Assembly: GCF_004764705.1 (NCBI RefSeq)
Contig: NZ_SHLX01000003.1
Coordinates: forward strand, 1-64,000
From: Paenibacillus cymbidii
GTDB lineage: Bacteria; Bacillota; Bacilli; Paenibacillales; NBRC-103111
Direction: 5' to 3'
Length of the DNA stretch: 64,000 bases
Shown piece by piece: positions 1 through 8,710 of the stretch. Made by a program: the position numbers and the translations under genes. The notes below the pieces were generated by a model. That model was not told where the DNA came from and did no database searches. It saw nothing but the letters and a program-made list of their open reading frames with translations. Each line of letters opens with the position of its first letter. The first letter of the stretch is position 1.

Positions 1-151
1 TTTTGGGGTGGTAACTATCTCGTCCACCTCCTGGGTAAGCAGCGTCGAAGATAGCATCGTCGAGACGGTTTACGGCGGCGTTGACCACGCGAACCAGATG
101 ATTGGCAGGAATATCTACTTCTAAATCCACTGGTAGGAAAAGTTGATCCAT
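1..151 (-). CDS. IS1182-like transposase, N-terminal fragment (cut by window edge)
   Basis: Read on the minus strand from ATG at 151, the first 50 codons give MDQLFLPVDLEVDIPANH, then a segment ending YPGGGRDSYHP. This is the N-terminal pattern of IS1182/IS5-type DDE transposases (DUF772 region), where the P..Y.GGGR.S.HP segment leads into the substrate-binding domain. The catalytic domain lies outside the window, so intactness cannot be judged. The family assignment rests on family knowledge; the reading frame is seen directly. Confidence 0.75.
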   Translation of the reverse strand, partial: MDQLFLPVDLEVDIPANHLVRVVNAAVNRLDDAIFDAAYPGGGRDSYHPK

Positions 152-295
152 GCTATATTGAATGTACAAAGAAACCGACTCCTTTAGGTTTATGGTTGGG
201 TGGTACCTCCATTTTACCAAGGAACGGTTTCTTTTTGTTGTACAAATTGTAACGCGGGTGCCCCCTCAGCCATTTTCATGGCTTTTGGGACACCC
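1..295 (-). mobile_element. IS1182-family insertion sequence, right end
   Basis: The transposase start at 151 is followed outward by about 100 nt and then an imperfect hairpin at 256-295 (GGGTGCCCC ... GGGACACCC enclosing AGCCAT-tttc-ATGGCT). Subterminal hairpins of this GGGACACCC kind are common at IS1182 ends, so the element probably stops near 295. The other end and any target-site duplication lie outside the window. Confidence 0.55.
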
Positions 296-507
296 TCATT
301 GGCCCCGAACTGCCGCTTTATCGCATTTTTTTGCGAAATAACCAGTGATTTCACTGGTTATTTCGCTAGGGCAGGCTCTTTTTGGCGAAATAGCCAAGAA
401 AAAATGGCTTATTTCCCGGCCAGCGCCCGCTCGGGCCGCTCGCGGCGCGAATAGCGCATGAAACATGCGCTGCAGCGCCCGCTCGGGCCGCTCGCGGCGA
501 GGCGCGT
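152..507. other. Gene-free stretch: IS end, hairpins, 27-bp direct repeat
   Basis: Besides the IS end and the two hairpins, this stretch holds a 27-bp exact direct repeat (421-447 and 473-499, beginning CAGCGCCCGC). Its copies flank a small hairpin at 455-471 (AGCGCATG AAA CATGCGCT). I see no coding sequence. The GC-rich repeat abuts the 3' end of the LysR gene and may form its transcription end, but there is no clear T-run. Confidence 0.6.
333..416. repeat. Half of a four-hairpin intergenic module (two hairpins)
   Basis: There are two hairpins: 333-366 is a perfect 16-2-16 palindrome (GCGAAATAACCAGTGA / TCACTGGTTATTTCGC), and 386-416 is an imperfect one (GAAATAGCCA ... TGGCTTATTTC). Their 53-nt offset matches units 3 and 4 of the complete modules at 13437, 40462 and 62620. 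Units 1 and 2 are missing on the IS side. Confidence 0.8.
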
Positions 508-1407
508 TTACGGCAGCATGTCCAGGAGCCGTTTGGCGGCGGCGGAAAGCGGCACGTCCTTCAGCGTCGCCAGCCCAATCCGCCGCGGCGGAAGCGGCAC
601 GGCCAGCGGCAGCGCAACAAGCGCGCCGTCCGCCAGCCCCTGCTCGGCGGCATGGCGGATGACCGCGGCGACGCCGAAGCCGGCGATGGCGAACTGGAGC
701 AGCAGGTCGAAGCTGCCGAGCTCGATGCCGGGTGCGAAGGCGACGCCCGCCTCGCGAAAATAGCGCTCGATCCAGCGGCGCGAGCTTGTCCCTTGCTCCA
801 GCAGCAGCAGCGGCTGGGCGGCCAACGCTGCCGGGGCAACAGGCGCGCCGGCCAGCGCGGCGTAAGGGCTGCCCGCGCCGGCGACGAAGATGTCTTCGAC
901 CGGCGCCCGTTCATGGATCGCAACCCGCTCGTCGTCGACGGGCAGGTGTACGATGCCAAGGTCGATGGCGCCTTCCTTAAGCAGATTGATCGTTTCGAGC
1001 GACGTGCGGTTCGCCACTTGAATCGCAATGTCCGGGTACTGGCGATGGAACTCGCCAAGGTGGGGCAGCAAGTAGTGCTTGCAGATCGTGTCGCCGGCGC
1101 CGATGGCGATGCGGCCGCGCCGCAGCTCGTGCATGTCGGCGATTTTGCGTTCGGCGGCGAACAGCAGGCCGAACGCCTGCTCCACGTGACGGAACAGCAA
1201 CTCCCCTTCGTCCGTCAGCTTCACGCCCCGCGGAATGCGAAAAAACAGCTGGCCGCCGAGCGCCGTCTCCAACTGCTTGATCGTGTGGCTGACAGCCGGC
1301 TGGGTAAGATGAAGCTCCTCTGCGGCGCGCGACAAATTGCCATGTACGGCGGCGGCATGAAACGCGCGGTACCACTCCATATTGAACGATTGCAACGGTA
1401 TGTTCAT
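508..1407 (-). CDS. LysR-family transcriptional regulator
   Basis: At 299 aa this is the standard LysR length. The N-terminal winged helix-turn-helix (about residues 8-67) contains the family pattern NLSRAAEELHLTQPAVSHTIKQLE. The rest is a periplasmic-binding-like effector domain (about residues 93-295). It starts at ATG 1407 and is divergent from purA with 134 nt between them. An inverted repeat at 1419-1440 in that gap fits a LysR operator (T-N11-A type), so it probably controls itself and perhaps purA. The effector cannot be deduced. Confidence 0.9.
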   Translation of the reverse strand: MNIPLQSFNMEWYRAFHAAAVHGNLSRAAEELHLTQPAVSHTIKQLETALGGQLFFRIPRGVKLTDEGELLFRHVEQAFGLLFAAERKIADMHELRRGRIAIGAGDTICKHYLLPHLGEFHRQYPDIAIQVANRTSLETINLLKEGAIDLGIVHLPVDDERVAIHERAPVEDIFVAGAGSPYAALAGAPVAPAALAAQPLLLLEQGTSSRRWIERYFREAGVAFAPGIELGSFDLLLQFAIAGFGVAAVIRHAAEQGLADGALVALPLAVPLPPRRIGLATLKDVPLSAAAKRLLDMLP

Positions 1408-1418
1408 CCATAAACCTC

Positions 1419-1440
1419 ATTTATAGTCTATATTATAAAT
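1419..1440. promoter_or_regulatory. Candidate LysR operator (inverted repeat 7-8-7)
   Basis: ATTTATA (1419-1425) and TATAAAT (1434-1440) are perfect inverted copies with an 8-nt spacer, just upstream of the LysR start and in the gap shared with divergent purA. This is the usual place and AT-rich palindromic form for LysR-type binding. It is an inference from position and symmetry. Confidence 0.45.
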
Positions 1441-1541
1441 ATCAATTTTTTTCATGAATCAATCCCCATTATAATAAAGCTGACGAGCGGAAAGCAAACG
1501 GATGCGCTCGCCAATCCGATGCGGAAACGAGGCGGCGAACG

Positions 1542-2864
1542 ATGGGTGTAATCGCGGTAGTGGGTGCCAACTGGGGCGATGAAGGGAAAGGCAAAATAAC
1601 GGATTTGCTGGCAGGCGGAGCGGATGCCGTAGTGCGGTATCAGGGCGGCAGCAACGCCGGCCATACGATCGTCAACGGATTCGGCAAGTTCGGTCTGAAC
1701 ATGCTTCCGTCGGGCGTGTTCCATGCGCAGGTCGTGAATGTGATCGGCCCGGGCGTTGCGCTCGACGCAACGCGGTTGCTCGAAGAAATCGGGCAACTGT
1801 CCGCACAAGGGGTGCCGGAGCCGCGTCTGCGGATATCCGACCGGGCGCAGCTGGTGCTGCCTGTGCACAAGCTGTTCGACGAGCTGGAGGAGGAGCGTCT
1901 CGGCGACCGCCGCTTCGGTTCGACGAAGCGCGGCATCGCGCCGTTCTATGCGGACAAATATGTGAAGCTGGGCGTACGGGTTGCCGAAGTGGCCCAAGCG
2001 GCCCAAGCGAATGGGGCAACCGAATCGGCCGCCGTAACGCGGCTGCTTGAGCGGCTCGAAACGAATCTCGCCGCCAAAAACGTGCTGCTCCCGCAGCTGT
2101 ACCACTGCGCGCCGCTACAAGCGGCGGAGCTGCTGCCGCAGCTGCTGCAGATCGGCCGCGCGATTGCGCCGTATATCGCCGACACCGGCGAACTGCTGCG
2201 CGAATTGCTGCGGGAAGGGCGAACGATCATCGCCGAAGGCCAGCTTGGCGCGCTGCGCGATCCCGATCACGGCATCTATCCGTACGTGACGTCGTCCTCG
2301 ACGCTGGCCGGCTTTGCCGCCGTCGGCGCCGGGCTACCGCCGCAGTCGATCGGACGCATCATCGCCGTCACGAAAGCGTACTCCAGCTGCGTTGGCGCAG
2401 GGCCATTCGTCACCGAGCTATTCGGTGGCGAAGCCGAAGAACTGCGCCGCCGCGGCGGTTCGGCGGGCGAATACGGCGTCGTCACCGGGCGGCCGCGCCG
2501 CGTCGGCTGGTTCGACGCCGTGGCGACCCGCTACGGCTGCGCCGTGCAGGGCGCAACTGAAGTGGCACTAACCAATCTCGACGTGCTCGGCTATCTGGAC
2601 ACGATCCCGATCTGCACCGGTTATGTGCAGGCGAACGGAGCAACGACCGAACGCTTCGCCGCCGATACGGCCGAACTTGAAGGCGCCCGCCCATTGCTGG
2701 AGACGATGCAGGGCTGGCGCAGCGACATCGGCGGCGTTCGCCGCTATGCCGACTTGCCGGCGCAGGCGCAGCGCTACGTCGAACGGCTCGAAACGCTGAT
2801 CGGCGTGCCGATCCGGATCGTTTCGGTCGGCCCCGGCCGCGACATGACGCTGGAGCGGCCATAA
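1542..2864 (+). CDS. purA: Adenylosuccinate synthetase (divergent paralogue)
   Basis: This 440-aa protein has the full PurA length. PurA joins IMP and aspartate using GTP in the first dedicated step to AMP. The N-terminal loop reads GANWGDEGKGK with catalytic Asp13 in place, and the SNAGHT motif puts the second catalytic residue at His41. GSTKRGIAPFYADK and DHGIYPYVTSS are recognisable PurA segments. The usual QWGDEGKGK is NWGDEGKGK here and the usual QGTMLD region reads EGQLGALRD, so this looks like a side paralogue rather than the housekeeping copy. It stands alone beside a LysR regulator, not in a pur operon, and is followed by a strong terminator. Confidence 0.88.
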   Translation: MGVIAVVGANWGDEGKGKITDLLAGGADAVVRYQGGSNAGHTIVNGFGKFGLNMLPSGVFHAQVVNVIGPGVALDATRLLEEIGQLSAQGVPEPRLRISDRAQLVLPVHKLFDELEEERLGDRRFGSTKRGIAPFYADKYVKLGVRVAEVAQAAQANGATESAAVTRLLERLETNLAAKNVLLPQLYHCAPLQAAELLPQLLQIGRAIAPYIADTGELLRELLREGRTIIAEGQLGALRDPDHGIYPYVTSSSTLAGFAAVGAGLPPQSIGRIIAVTKAYSSCVGAGPFVTELFGGEAEELRRRGGSAGEYGVVTGRPRRVGWFDAVATRYGCAVQGATEVALTNLDVLGYLDTIPICTGYVQANGATTERFAADTAELEGARPLLETMQGWRSDIGGVRRYADLPAQAQRYVERLETLIGVPIRIVSVGPGRDMTLERP

Positions 2865-2879
2865 CCCGCCCCGCGCAAA

Positions 2880-2923
2880 CCAAAAGAACCTGCTCCCCAG
2901 CCGAAGGGAGCAGGTTCTTTTGG
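2880..2923. terminator. Bidirectional rho-independent terminator
   Basis: A perfect 18-bp stem (CCAAAAGAACCTGCTCCC at 2880-2897, complement at 2906-2923) has an 8-nt loop, with A-rich and T-rich arm ends. It lies between the convergent purA and YuzF-like genes, so it can stop transcription from both sides. Confidence 0.9.
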
Positions 2924-2966
2924 CCGTCGGGGTCGTTTGCCAGCTCGCAGCCGCCTCGCCAAGCCG

Positions 2967-3239
2967 CTACGCTTCCGGCATCACCCAAACGATGTGCGCG
3001 ATGCGCACGAGAAACATCGCGCCGCCGGCCGATCGCAATATCGCATGATCCGGCTTGCAATCGACCAGCGTGCCGCTGACGGCGCCGCGCGTCGTTTCCA
3101 CGACGAGCCGCCGGCCGGCTACCGTTTGCAGCGTCTGCACCAGGTACGGATCGACGGCAACGATCGGCTGCGCCGCAATTTGCGCCGGGATCGGCATCAC
3201 ATGGCTGCGGCCGTTAAGGCCGTCTTGGGCTCCATACAT
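2967..3239 (-). CDS. YuzF-like DUF2642 protein
   Basis: This is a 90-aa protein. Residues 31-88 carry the DUF2642/YuzF pattern: PYLVQTLQTVAGRRLVVETT, then a G.L.D.KPDHAIL segment, ending VRIAHIVWVMP, an SH3/Sm-like small beta fold. The start ATG 3239 has an AAGGAGCG ribosome site on the minus strand. The frame stays open upstream through the 39-bp array, but that part is low-complexity and I exclude it. The family is common in spore-formers and its molecular role is not established. Confidence 0.8.
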   Translation of the reverse strand: MYGAQDGLNGRSHVMPIPAQIAAQPIVAVDPYLVQTLQTVAGRRLVVETTRGAVSGTLVDCKPDHAILRSAGGAMFLVRIAHIVWVMPEA

Positions 3240-3827
3240 GGCGGATCGCTCCTTTGCAAGTGCCATACGTATGCCCAGCATATGCGGTTGCCCAGCCATA
3301 GGTTCGAATATTCGCCAGCCGGCGCACGGCCGGTGCGATTCGCTGTCCTGCCAGCCACGCCGCATCGTTCGGTGCGATTCGCTGTCCTGCCAGCCACGCC
3401 GCATCGGCCGGTGCGATTCGCTGTCCTGCCAGCCACGCCGCATCGTTCGGTGCGATTCGCTGTCCTGCCAGCCGCCGCATCGTCGGTGCGATTCGTTGTC
3501 CTGCCGGCCACGCCGCATCGCCGGTGCGCATTGCTGTCCTGCCGGCCGCGCCGCATCGGCCGATGCGCATCGCTCTCCTGCCGGTTGGCCCGGAAAACCG
3601 CCGATTGCGCCACTTTCGCACAATTTTACACCTTCATCCTCATTTAACAGTAGGCAGCGGAGGAAAAATAAGGGACGATAACGGTAGCAGTCAGACAGAG
3701 GGGGAATGGTCGCGAAGCAGCGAACGTCGGGCAGGGAGCGCGCGTGGGCGAGTGCTGCCACCTTCAGCGATGGAGGCATCCGTCAACGCTTGTCATCCAA
3801 CATTCGAATCGCGAAGGAGAGATGATT
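3240..3827. other. Gene-free stretch around the tandem array
   Basis: The 39-bp array fills the middle. The open frames crossing it on both strands are artefacts of the near-three-fold repeat unit. From 3591 to 3827 there is leader sequence for the beta-helix gene, including an AT-rich patch near 3620-3650 that could hold a promoter, but no convincing -35/-10 pair was found. Confidence 0.5.
3332..3590. repeat. 39-bp tandem repeat array, seven copies
   Basis: Copies begin at 3332, 3371, 3410, 3449, 3485, 3523 and 3562. The unit starts GGTGCGATTCGCTGTCCTGC and ends CGCCGCATCG plus two or three variable bases. Copies 1-3 are 39 bp and near identical, copy 4 is 36 bp, copy 5 is 38 bp, and copies 6-7 have diverged, the last being partial. 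There are no unique spacers, so this is not a CRISPR array. It lies directly upstream of the YuzF-like gene. Confidence 0.92.
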
Positions 3828-6800
3828 ATGGAAACGGTTGCAGAAACATGGCAGTCCCGGCGTCCGCGCCGGAGCGGGGGCGGAAGCAGCAGCGGCAGAT
3901 TGTTGCTTTACGCCGCCTTGTTCGCGCTGCTCGCGCTGACGGCGTTGGCCGTCATCAGCCCGAACCGGGCCGCCGCGGCCGACACGAACTTCTATGTGGC
4001 GACGACCGGCAGCGACACGACGGGCAACGGCACGATCGGCAACCCGTGGGCCACGATCCAGAAGGCGCGCGACTACATCCGCACGAACGGCCTCAACGTC
4101 GGCATGACCGGCAACATCATCGTTAATGTCAAAGCCGGCACCTACTATGTCTCGTCGACGATCGCGTTTACCGACGCCGATTCCGGTTCGAACGGCTACA
4201 GCGTCATTTACCGCAACCAGGATGCGGCCGGCAGCGCGCATTTCGTCGGCGGCGAGGCGATCACCGGCTGGACGCTGTACAGCGGCAGCATTTACCGGGC
4301 GAACGTCGGCACGTCGTGGAAGTTTTACACGCTGTATGAAAACGGCGTGCGCGCCCGCACGGCGCGGTATCCGAACTACACGCCGGACAGCGCGTATCCG
4401 ACGGCGCAGGCGCCGTATTTGCGGGCCGAAGGCGTGAGCGGCTCGAACACGGTGCTGCAGTACAAATCCGGCGACCTGAACCCGTCCGGGTGGGACCTCG
4501 ACGACGCGCAGCTGTTCGTTTGGTCCGGCGGCAGCTGGTCGTGGTTCACCGACACGATTCCGATTACGGGCATCAACACGACGACGCGCCAAATTACGCT
4601 CGACCACGCAAGCCGTTATTCGCTTTACCAGAACGGCGTCGGCTCGCGTTATTACATCCAGGGCGTGCTGAACTTGCTCGACCAGCCCGGCGAATTTTAC
4701 CTCGACACATCGGCCGGGTACTTGTACTACTGGGCCCGCGACGGCGCGATCGCCAGCCAGACGATCGTGGCGCCGAAGGTGCAGCGGCTTGTTTCCCTGA
4801 TCGGTTCGTCCGACACGAACCGCGCGCACCATATCCAGTTCGACGGTCTGGCGTTCGAGGACACCGACTTCACCGACTGGTTCCGCCATGCGCAAGTGAA
4901 CGCGGGCGATTCCGGCGAAAGCCACACCTACCCGGAATACGACCGGCAAATCAACATGCCGGCGCATCGCACGGGCATGATTTACATGGAAAATACCGAT
5001 CATATTACGATCCAGAACGCCCATTTGAAAAACGCGGGTTATTCTGCGATCTACATGCTGTTCTACAACCAGAACAACACGATCGCCGGCAACTGGATCG
5101 AACATGCCGGTCTGGCGGGCGTGCTGCTCGAAGGCCGGTACCCGGGCGAAGGCGACGTGCTCAAAAACAACACGATCACAAACAATCTGATCCATGACGT
5201 CGGCGAGCTTGCCGGCCACGGCGCGGGCGTTTACGTGATGAACGCGGGCAGCAACGAGGTGTCCTACAGCGAAATTTACAACTCGCCGCGCTACGCGGTG
5301 GCGTACGACGCTTATCCCGACATTCCGTCCAGCGCCATCTACGTAAAAAACAACGTGTTCAAAAACCTGAACATCCACGACGTGGAGCACGACAGCGGCG
5401 ATACGGGCGCGATCTACGCGTTCGGGATCAGCGACGATACGCCGTATTTGACCAACACGATCGACCAGGTGACGATCGACAACGTGTACGCCCACCCGTC
5501 CATGTCCGATTACGCGCCGAACGGCATTTTTATGGACAACGATTCGAACGGGCAGCTGTTCTCCAACATCAAGGTGACGAACACGCAGAACGGCGCGTTC
5601 CGCACGAACGATTCCGGCAGCCATTCGCTGACCAACGTCAGTTGGCAAGCCGGCTTCAACGACACATTGATGGACTACAACAACATCGGTTTCAAAAGCA
5701 CGTTCGTCTATCCGGTCGTCCCTTCCGGGCTGACGGCGGCGGACGGCGGCAGTCAAGTGAATTTGTCATGGAAAAAAGTGAACAACGCCGCCAGCTACAC
5801 GGTCAAACGCGGCACGGCAAGCGGCGGACCCTACGGGGCGACGGTTTGTTCCGGCGTGACGGCGACAAGCTGCGCGGATACATCGGCGGCAACGGGGACT
5901 ACCTACTATTATATCGTCACGTCGACGACAAGCGGCGGCGCCGCAAGCGCGGCGTCGGCCCAAGCTTCGGTCGCTTTCGGGGCCTATTTTGAGGACGGCT
6001 TCGAAAGCGGGCTGACCAACTGGACGACGCGCAAAGGAACCGCTTCGACCAGCACAACGCAAGCAAGGCGCGGCGCGAACAGCTACGTGCAGAACGAGGA
6101 CATGGACGTCGTTTCGCATCCGTTCGGCAGCAATTTGAACCGGGTCGTATCGCTCTATTACTATGACAACGCCGCCGATACGACGATCGATACAATGGCG
6201 CGCGTCGACAGCAGCGGGTGGGACGGCAGCGGCTGGCGGGGCATCGGCGTCATTTCGTCGACGTCGACGACGAAGTATGCGATCCGCGTCGACGGCACGT
6301 TCACGGCAACGTCCGTCAACCGCTCAACCGGCTGGCACGAGTTCCGCTGGGACTACACCTCGGGCACCAAAGTCGACCTGTACGTCGACGGCGTGCTGGT
6401 CGCCTCGCCGACCGGCGTTACATCGTTCAGCGAAATCGCCATGGGCGACTGGTGGGGAGACGGCAAAACCCGCACTGCCTACTACGACGACGCCGAAGTG
6501 CTGCGCCTGTTCGACAGCTTCGAGAACGGGCTCGGCAAATGGACGACGCGCAAGGGCACAGCCTCGACATCGACGACACAGGCTCATGCCGGCACGACGA
6601 GCTACGTGCAGAACGAGGATATGGACGTGATCTCCGCTTCGCTTGGCGCGGCGCTGAACAAAATCGTCACCCTCTGGTTCTACGACAACGCTGCCGACAC
6701 GACGGTCGACGCGATGGCGCGGGCCGACAATACCGGCTGGGACGACGGCACGAGCTGGCGGGGCATGGGGGTCAGCACCGGCACGTCGACGACCAAATAC

Positions 6801-7031
6801 GTCACCCGCATCGGCGGCACCTATGCGGCTACGACGGTAACGCGCACGACCGGCTGGCACCAGCTGAAATGGGACTATACGTCGGGCACCAAGGTCGATA
6901 TGTACGTTGACGGCACTTTGGTCGCTTCGCCAACGGGTGTAACGAACGTCAGCGGCATTGCGATGGGCGACTGGTGGAGCGACGGCCAGACGAACACGAT
7001 TTATTACGACGACGTTCGCGTCGGCAACTGA
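3828..7031 (+). CDS. Secreted right-handed beta-helix protein with FN3 and duplicated C-terminal module
   Basis: This 1067-aa protein starts at ATG 3828, 8 nt after an AAGGAG site; ATG 3822 is too close to it. The arginine-rich N-terminus, hydrophobic stretch and cleavage-type NRAAAA|DT make a Sec signal peptide of about 50 aa. Residues 50-620 show parallel beta-helix repeats (many N-rich I.NN.I turns) of the kind seen in polysaccharide lyases and GH141-type hydrolases. Residues 627-715 look like a fibronectin III domain. Residues 720-890 and 894-1067 are two close copies of a jelly-roll-like module (FE.GL..WTTRKGTASTSTTQ). A role in plant or microbial polysaccharide breakdown is likely; substrate and catalytic residues cannot be assigned. 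It is probably monocistronic. Confidence 0.82.
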   Translation: METVAETWQSRRPRRSGGGSSSGRLLLYAALFALLALTALAVISPNRAAAADTNFYVATTGSDTTGNGTIGNPWATIQKARDYIRTNGLNVGMTGNIIVNVKAGTYYVSSTIAFTDADSGSNGYSVIYRNQDAAGSAHFVGGEAITGWTLYSGSIYRANVGTSWKFYTLYENGVRARTARYPNYTPDSAYPTAQAPYLRAEGVSGSNTVLQYKSGDLNPSGWDLDDAQLFVWSGGSWSWFTDTIPITGINTTTRQITLDHASRYSLYQNGVGSRYYIQGVLNLLDQPGEFYLDTSAGYLYYWARDGAIASQTIVAPKVQRLVSLIGSSDTNRAHHIQFDGLAFEDTDFTDWFRHAQVNAGDSGESHTYPEYDRQINMPAHRTGMIYMENTDHITIQNAHLKNAGYSAIYMLFYNQNNTIAGNWIEHAGLAGVLLEGRYPGEGDVLKNNTITNNLIHDVGELAGHGAGVYVMNAGSNEVSYSEIYNSPRYAVAYDAYPDIPSSAIYVKNNVFKNLNIHDVEHDSGDTGAIYAFGISDDTPYLTNTIDQVTIDNVYAHPSMSDYAPNGIFMDNDSNGQLFSNIKVTNTQNGAFRTNDSGSHSLTNVSWQAGFNDTLMDYNNIGFKSTFVYPVVPSGLTAADGGSQVNLSWKKVNNAASYTVKRGTASGGPYGATVCSGVTATSCADTSAATGTTYYYIVTSTTSGGAASAASAQASVAFGAYFEDGFESGLTNWTTRKGTASTSTTQARRGANSYVQNEDMDVVSHPFGSNLNRVVSLYYYDNAADTTIDTMARVDSSGWDGSGWRGIGVISSTSTTKYAIRVDGTFTATSVNRSTGWHEFRWDYTSGTKVDLYVDGVLVASPTGVTSFSEIAMGDWWGDGKTRTAYYDDAEVLRLFDSFENGLGKWTTRKGTASTSTTQAHAGTTSYVQNEDMDVISASLGAALNKIVTLWFYDNAADTTVDAMARADNTGWDDGTSWRGMGVSTGTSTTKYVTRIGGTYAATTVTRTTGWHQLKWDYTSGTKVDMYVDGTLVASPTGVTNVSGIAMGDWWSDGQTNTIYYDDVRVGN

Positions 7032-7079
7032 CGGGCGGTATTGACCGCGGCGTCCGGCGCCGGGCTTGCTCCAAGACTG

Positions 7080-7156
7080 ACAGGCATCTGCAGACTTTAT
7101 TCCGAAACGGCGAAAAACTTCGCCGGGCGAGTAAGGTCGTCGGATGCCTGTTTTTT
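7080..7156 (+). terminator. Probable terminator of the beta-helix gene
   Basis: The outer stem ACAGGCATC (7080-7088) pairs with GATGCCTGT (7143-7151) and runs straight into six T. An inner stem GGCGAA-aaac-TTCGCC lies in the loop. The loop is long for a simple terminator, so a larger folded RNA is possible, but the T-run fits transcription stop. Confidence 0.6.
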
Positions 7157-7457
7157 GCCGCCTATTCCTACTAATCAAGGGTATTTTAGTCGGCTTTTGA
7201 CCCGCTGCGGCAGTGCCCGGATTTTGCTGCCAATCGGCCGATTTTGCCTACTTAAATCCAATGTAACAACAACTTCAAACCCAATTGACACCAGTTAGGC
7301 CCGGTGATAAGATTACGTTCATAAATCACAGTAATCGCATCGGAATTAAAAGCGTTGTCCTCCGGTCCACCGGCGACAAGCAGCGAGAGTACCATCGACC
7401 GATCGATTCGCACGATTTTAACCAAATCGATTCTGCAGGAAAAAGGGGAAATGAACA
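7157..7457. other. Leader region of the sulfur block
   Basis: This gene-free stretch holds the promoter at 7285-7313 and then about 140 nt of untranslated leader with paired-looking segments (for example near 7362-7374, CTCCGGTCCACCGG). I looked for SAM-riboswitch landmarks and did not see them. An unrecognised regulatory leader is possible. Confidence 0.4.
7285..7313 (+). promoter_or_regulatory. Sigma-A-type promoter for the sulfate operon
   Basis: TTGACA (7285-7290), exactly 17 nt, then TAAGAT (7308-7313). This is a consensus -35 with a good -10. It precedes the sulfate-binding protein gene by about 145 nt. Confidence 0.75.
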
Positions 7458-8606
7458 ATGGCAAAGGCAAGGAAAGTACAAACGGCAAAACGGTGGTTTC
7501 TGTTCACCTTAACTTCGATTCTCGTCCTGGCGATCGCAGCTTGCGGCAGCAAAACGGATACGTCGAGCGGCGCAGGCGCCAGCTCGTCGCCGAAGGCAAG
7601 CGCCGCTCCGTCGGCATCGGGTTCGGCTCCGGCATCGGCATCGGCCACTCCGGCGCCGAAGCCGGCCGTGGAGCTGCTGAACGTCTCCTACGACCCGACC
7701 CGCGAGCTGTATGAAAACTACAACAAAGCGTTCGTGAAGTATTGGAAGGAAAAAGCGAACCAAACTGTCACGATCAAACAATCGCACGGCGGTTCCGGCA
7801 AACAGGCGCGTTCGGTCGTGGACGGTCTGGAAGCCGACGTGGTCACGCTGGCGCTCGCATACGACATCGATTCTGTGAAAGATAAAGGACTCATCACCAA
7901 TGCCAACTGGCTGCAAGCATTCCCGAACAACAGCACGCCGTATACGTCGACGATCGTATTCCTGGTGCGCAAAGGCAACCCGAAAAAAATCAAGGACTGG
8001 GACGATCTGGTCAAACCGGGCATCGGGGTCATCACGCCAAATCCGAAAACGTCGGGCGGCGCCCGTTGGAACTATGTTGCCGCATGGGGCTACGCGTTGA
8101 AGAAAAACAACAACGATGAAGCGAAAGCGAAAGAATTCGTTACTCAGCTGTTCAAAAACGTGCCGGTGCTCGACTCCGGAGCGCGCGACTCGACCTTGAC
8201 GTTCGTCGAGCGCGGCCAAGGCGACGTCTTGCTGGCTTGGGAAAACGAAGCGTATCTGGCGTTGAAAGAATTCGGCGCCGACAAGTTCGAAATCGTCACG
8301 CCGTCGATCAGTGTGCTCGCCGAGCCGCCGGTTGCAATCGTCGACAAAACCGTCGACAAAAAAGGAACGCGCGACGTTGCCAAAGCTTATCTCGAATATT
8401 TGTACTCGGAAGAAGGCCAAACGATCGCCGCGCAAAACTTCTACCGCCCGCGTCTGGAGTCGGTTGCGAAGAAGTTCGAAAGCCAATTTGCCAAAATCGA
8501 GCTGTTCACCATCAATGACCTCGGCTTCGGCGGCTGGACGCAAACGCAAACGAAACATTTTAACGACGGCGGAGTGTTCGACCAAATTTACAAACCTGCG
8601 AAGTAA
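7458..8606 (+). CDS. sbp: Sulfate-binding lipoprotein of an ABC importer
   Basis: This 382-aa protein has a lipobox LAIAAC with lipidated Cys29, followed by an Ala/Ser/Pro-rich linker. The mature part shows the sulfate-binding signature: SYDPTRELY and [20 protein letters not shown], the P-loop-like anion-binding turns of Sbp/CysP. It delivers sulfate or thiosulfate to the CysT-CysW-CysA complex encoded next and is anchored outside the membrane. The strong promoter and long leader point to control by sulfur supply. Confidence 0.93.
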   Translation: MAKARKVQTAKRWFLFTLTSILVLAIAACGSKTDTSSGAGASSSPKASAAPSASGSAPASASATPAPKPAVELLNVSYDPTRELYENYNKAFVKYWKEKANQTVTIKQSHGGSGKQARSVVDGLEADVVTLALAYDIDSVKDKGLITNANWLQAFPNNSTPYTSTIVFLVRKGNPKKIKDWDDLVKPGIGVITPNPKTSGGARWNYVAAWGYALKKNNNDEAKAKEFVTQLFKNVPVLDSGARDSTLTFVERGQGDVLLAWENEAYLALKEFGADKFEIVTPSISVLAEPPVAIVDKTVDKKGTRDVAKAYLEYLYSEEGQTIAAQNFYRPRLESVAKKFESQFAKIELFTINDLGFGGWTQTQTKHFNDGGVFDQIYKPAK

Positions 8607-8710
8607 GCTTCGAGAAGCAAGGCAAAGCAAGCAGAGAAAGGCTTGCCGCCCGTGGGCGCCGGCTGCGGCGCCCTGGCGGAACCGACGATAGCCTAAGGAG
8701 CGTATGAACG

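Noticed and set aside
3332..3590. CRISPR array
   Set aside because: The units are directly adjacent without unique spacers, and no cas gene is near.
2967..3779. 270-codon minus-strand frame joining the 39-bp array to the YuzF-like protein
   Set aside because: The upstream part is low-complexity read-through of a repeat unit divisible by three. The ribosome site and family homology start at 3239.
3783..5756. 657-codon minus-strand frame
   Set aside because: Shadow of the beta-helix gene; the translation is Val/Arg-rich with no domain, while the + frame has a signal peptide and repeats.
7157..7457. SAM or other known riboswitch before the sulfate operon
   Set aside because: The conserved blocks of the S-box were not found. 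Some pairing exists but matches no class I recognise.
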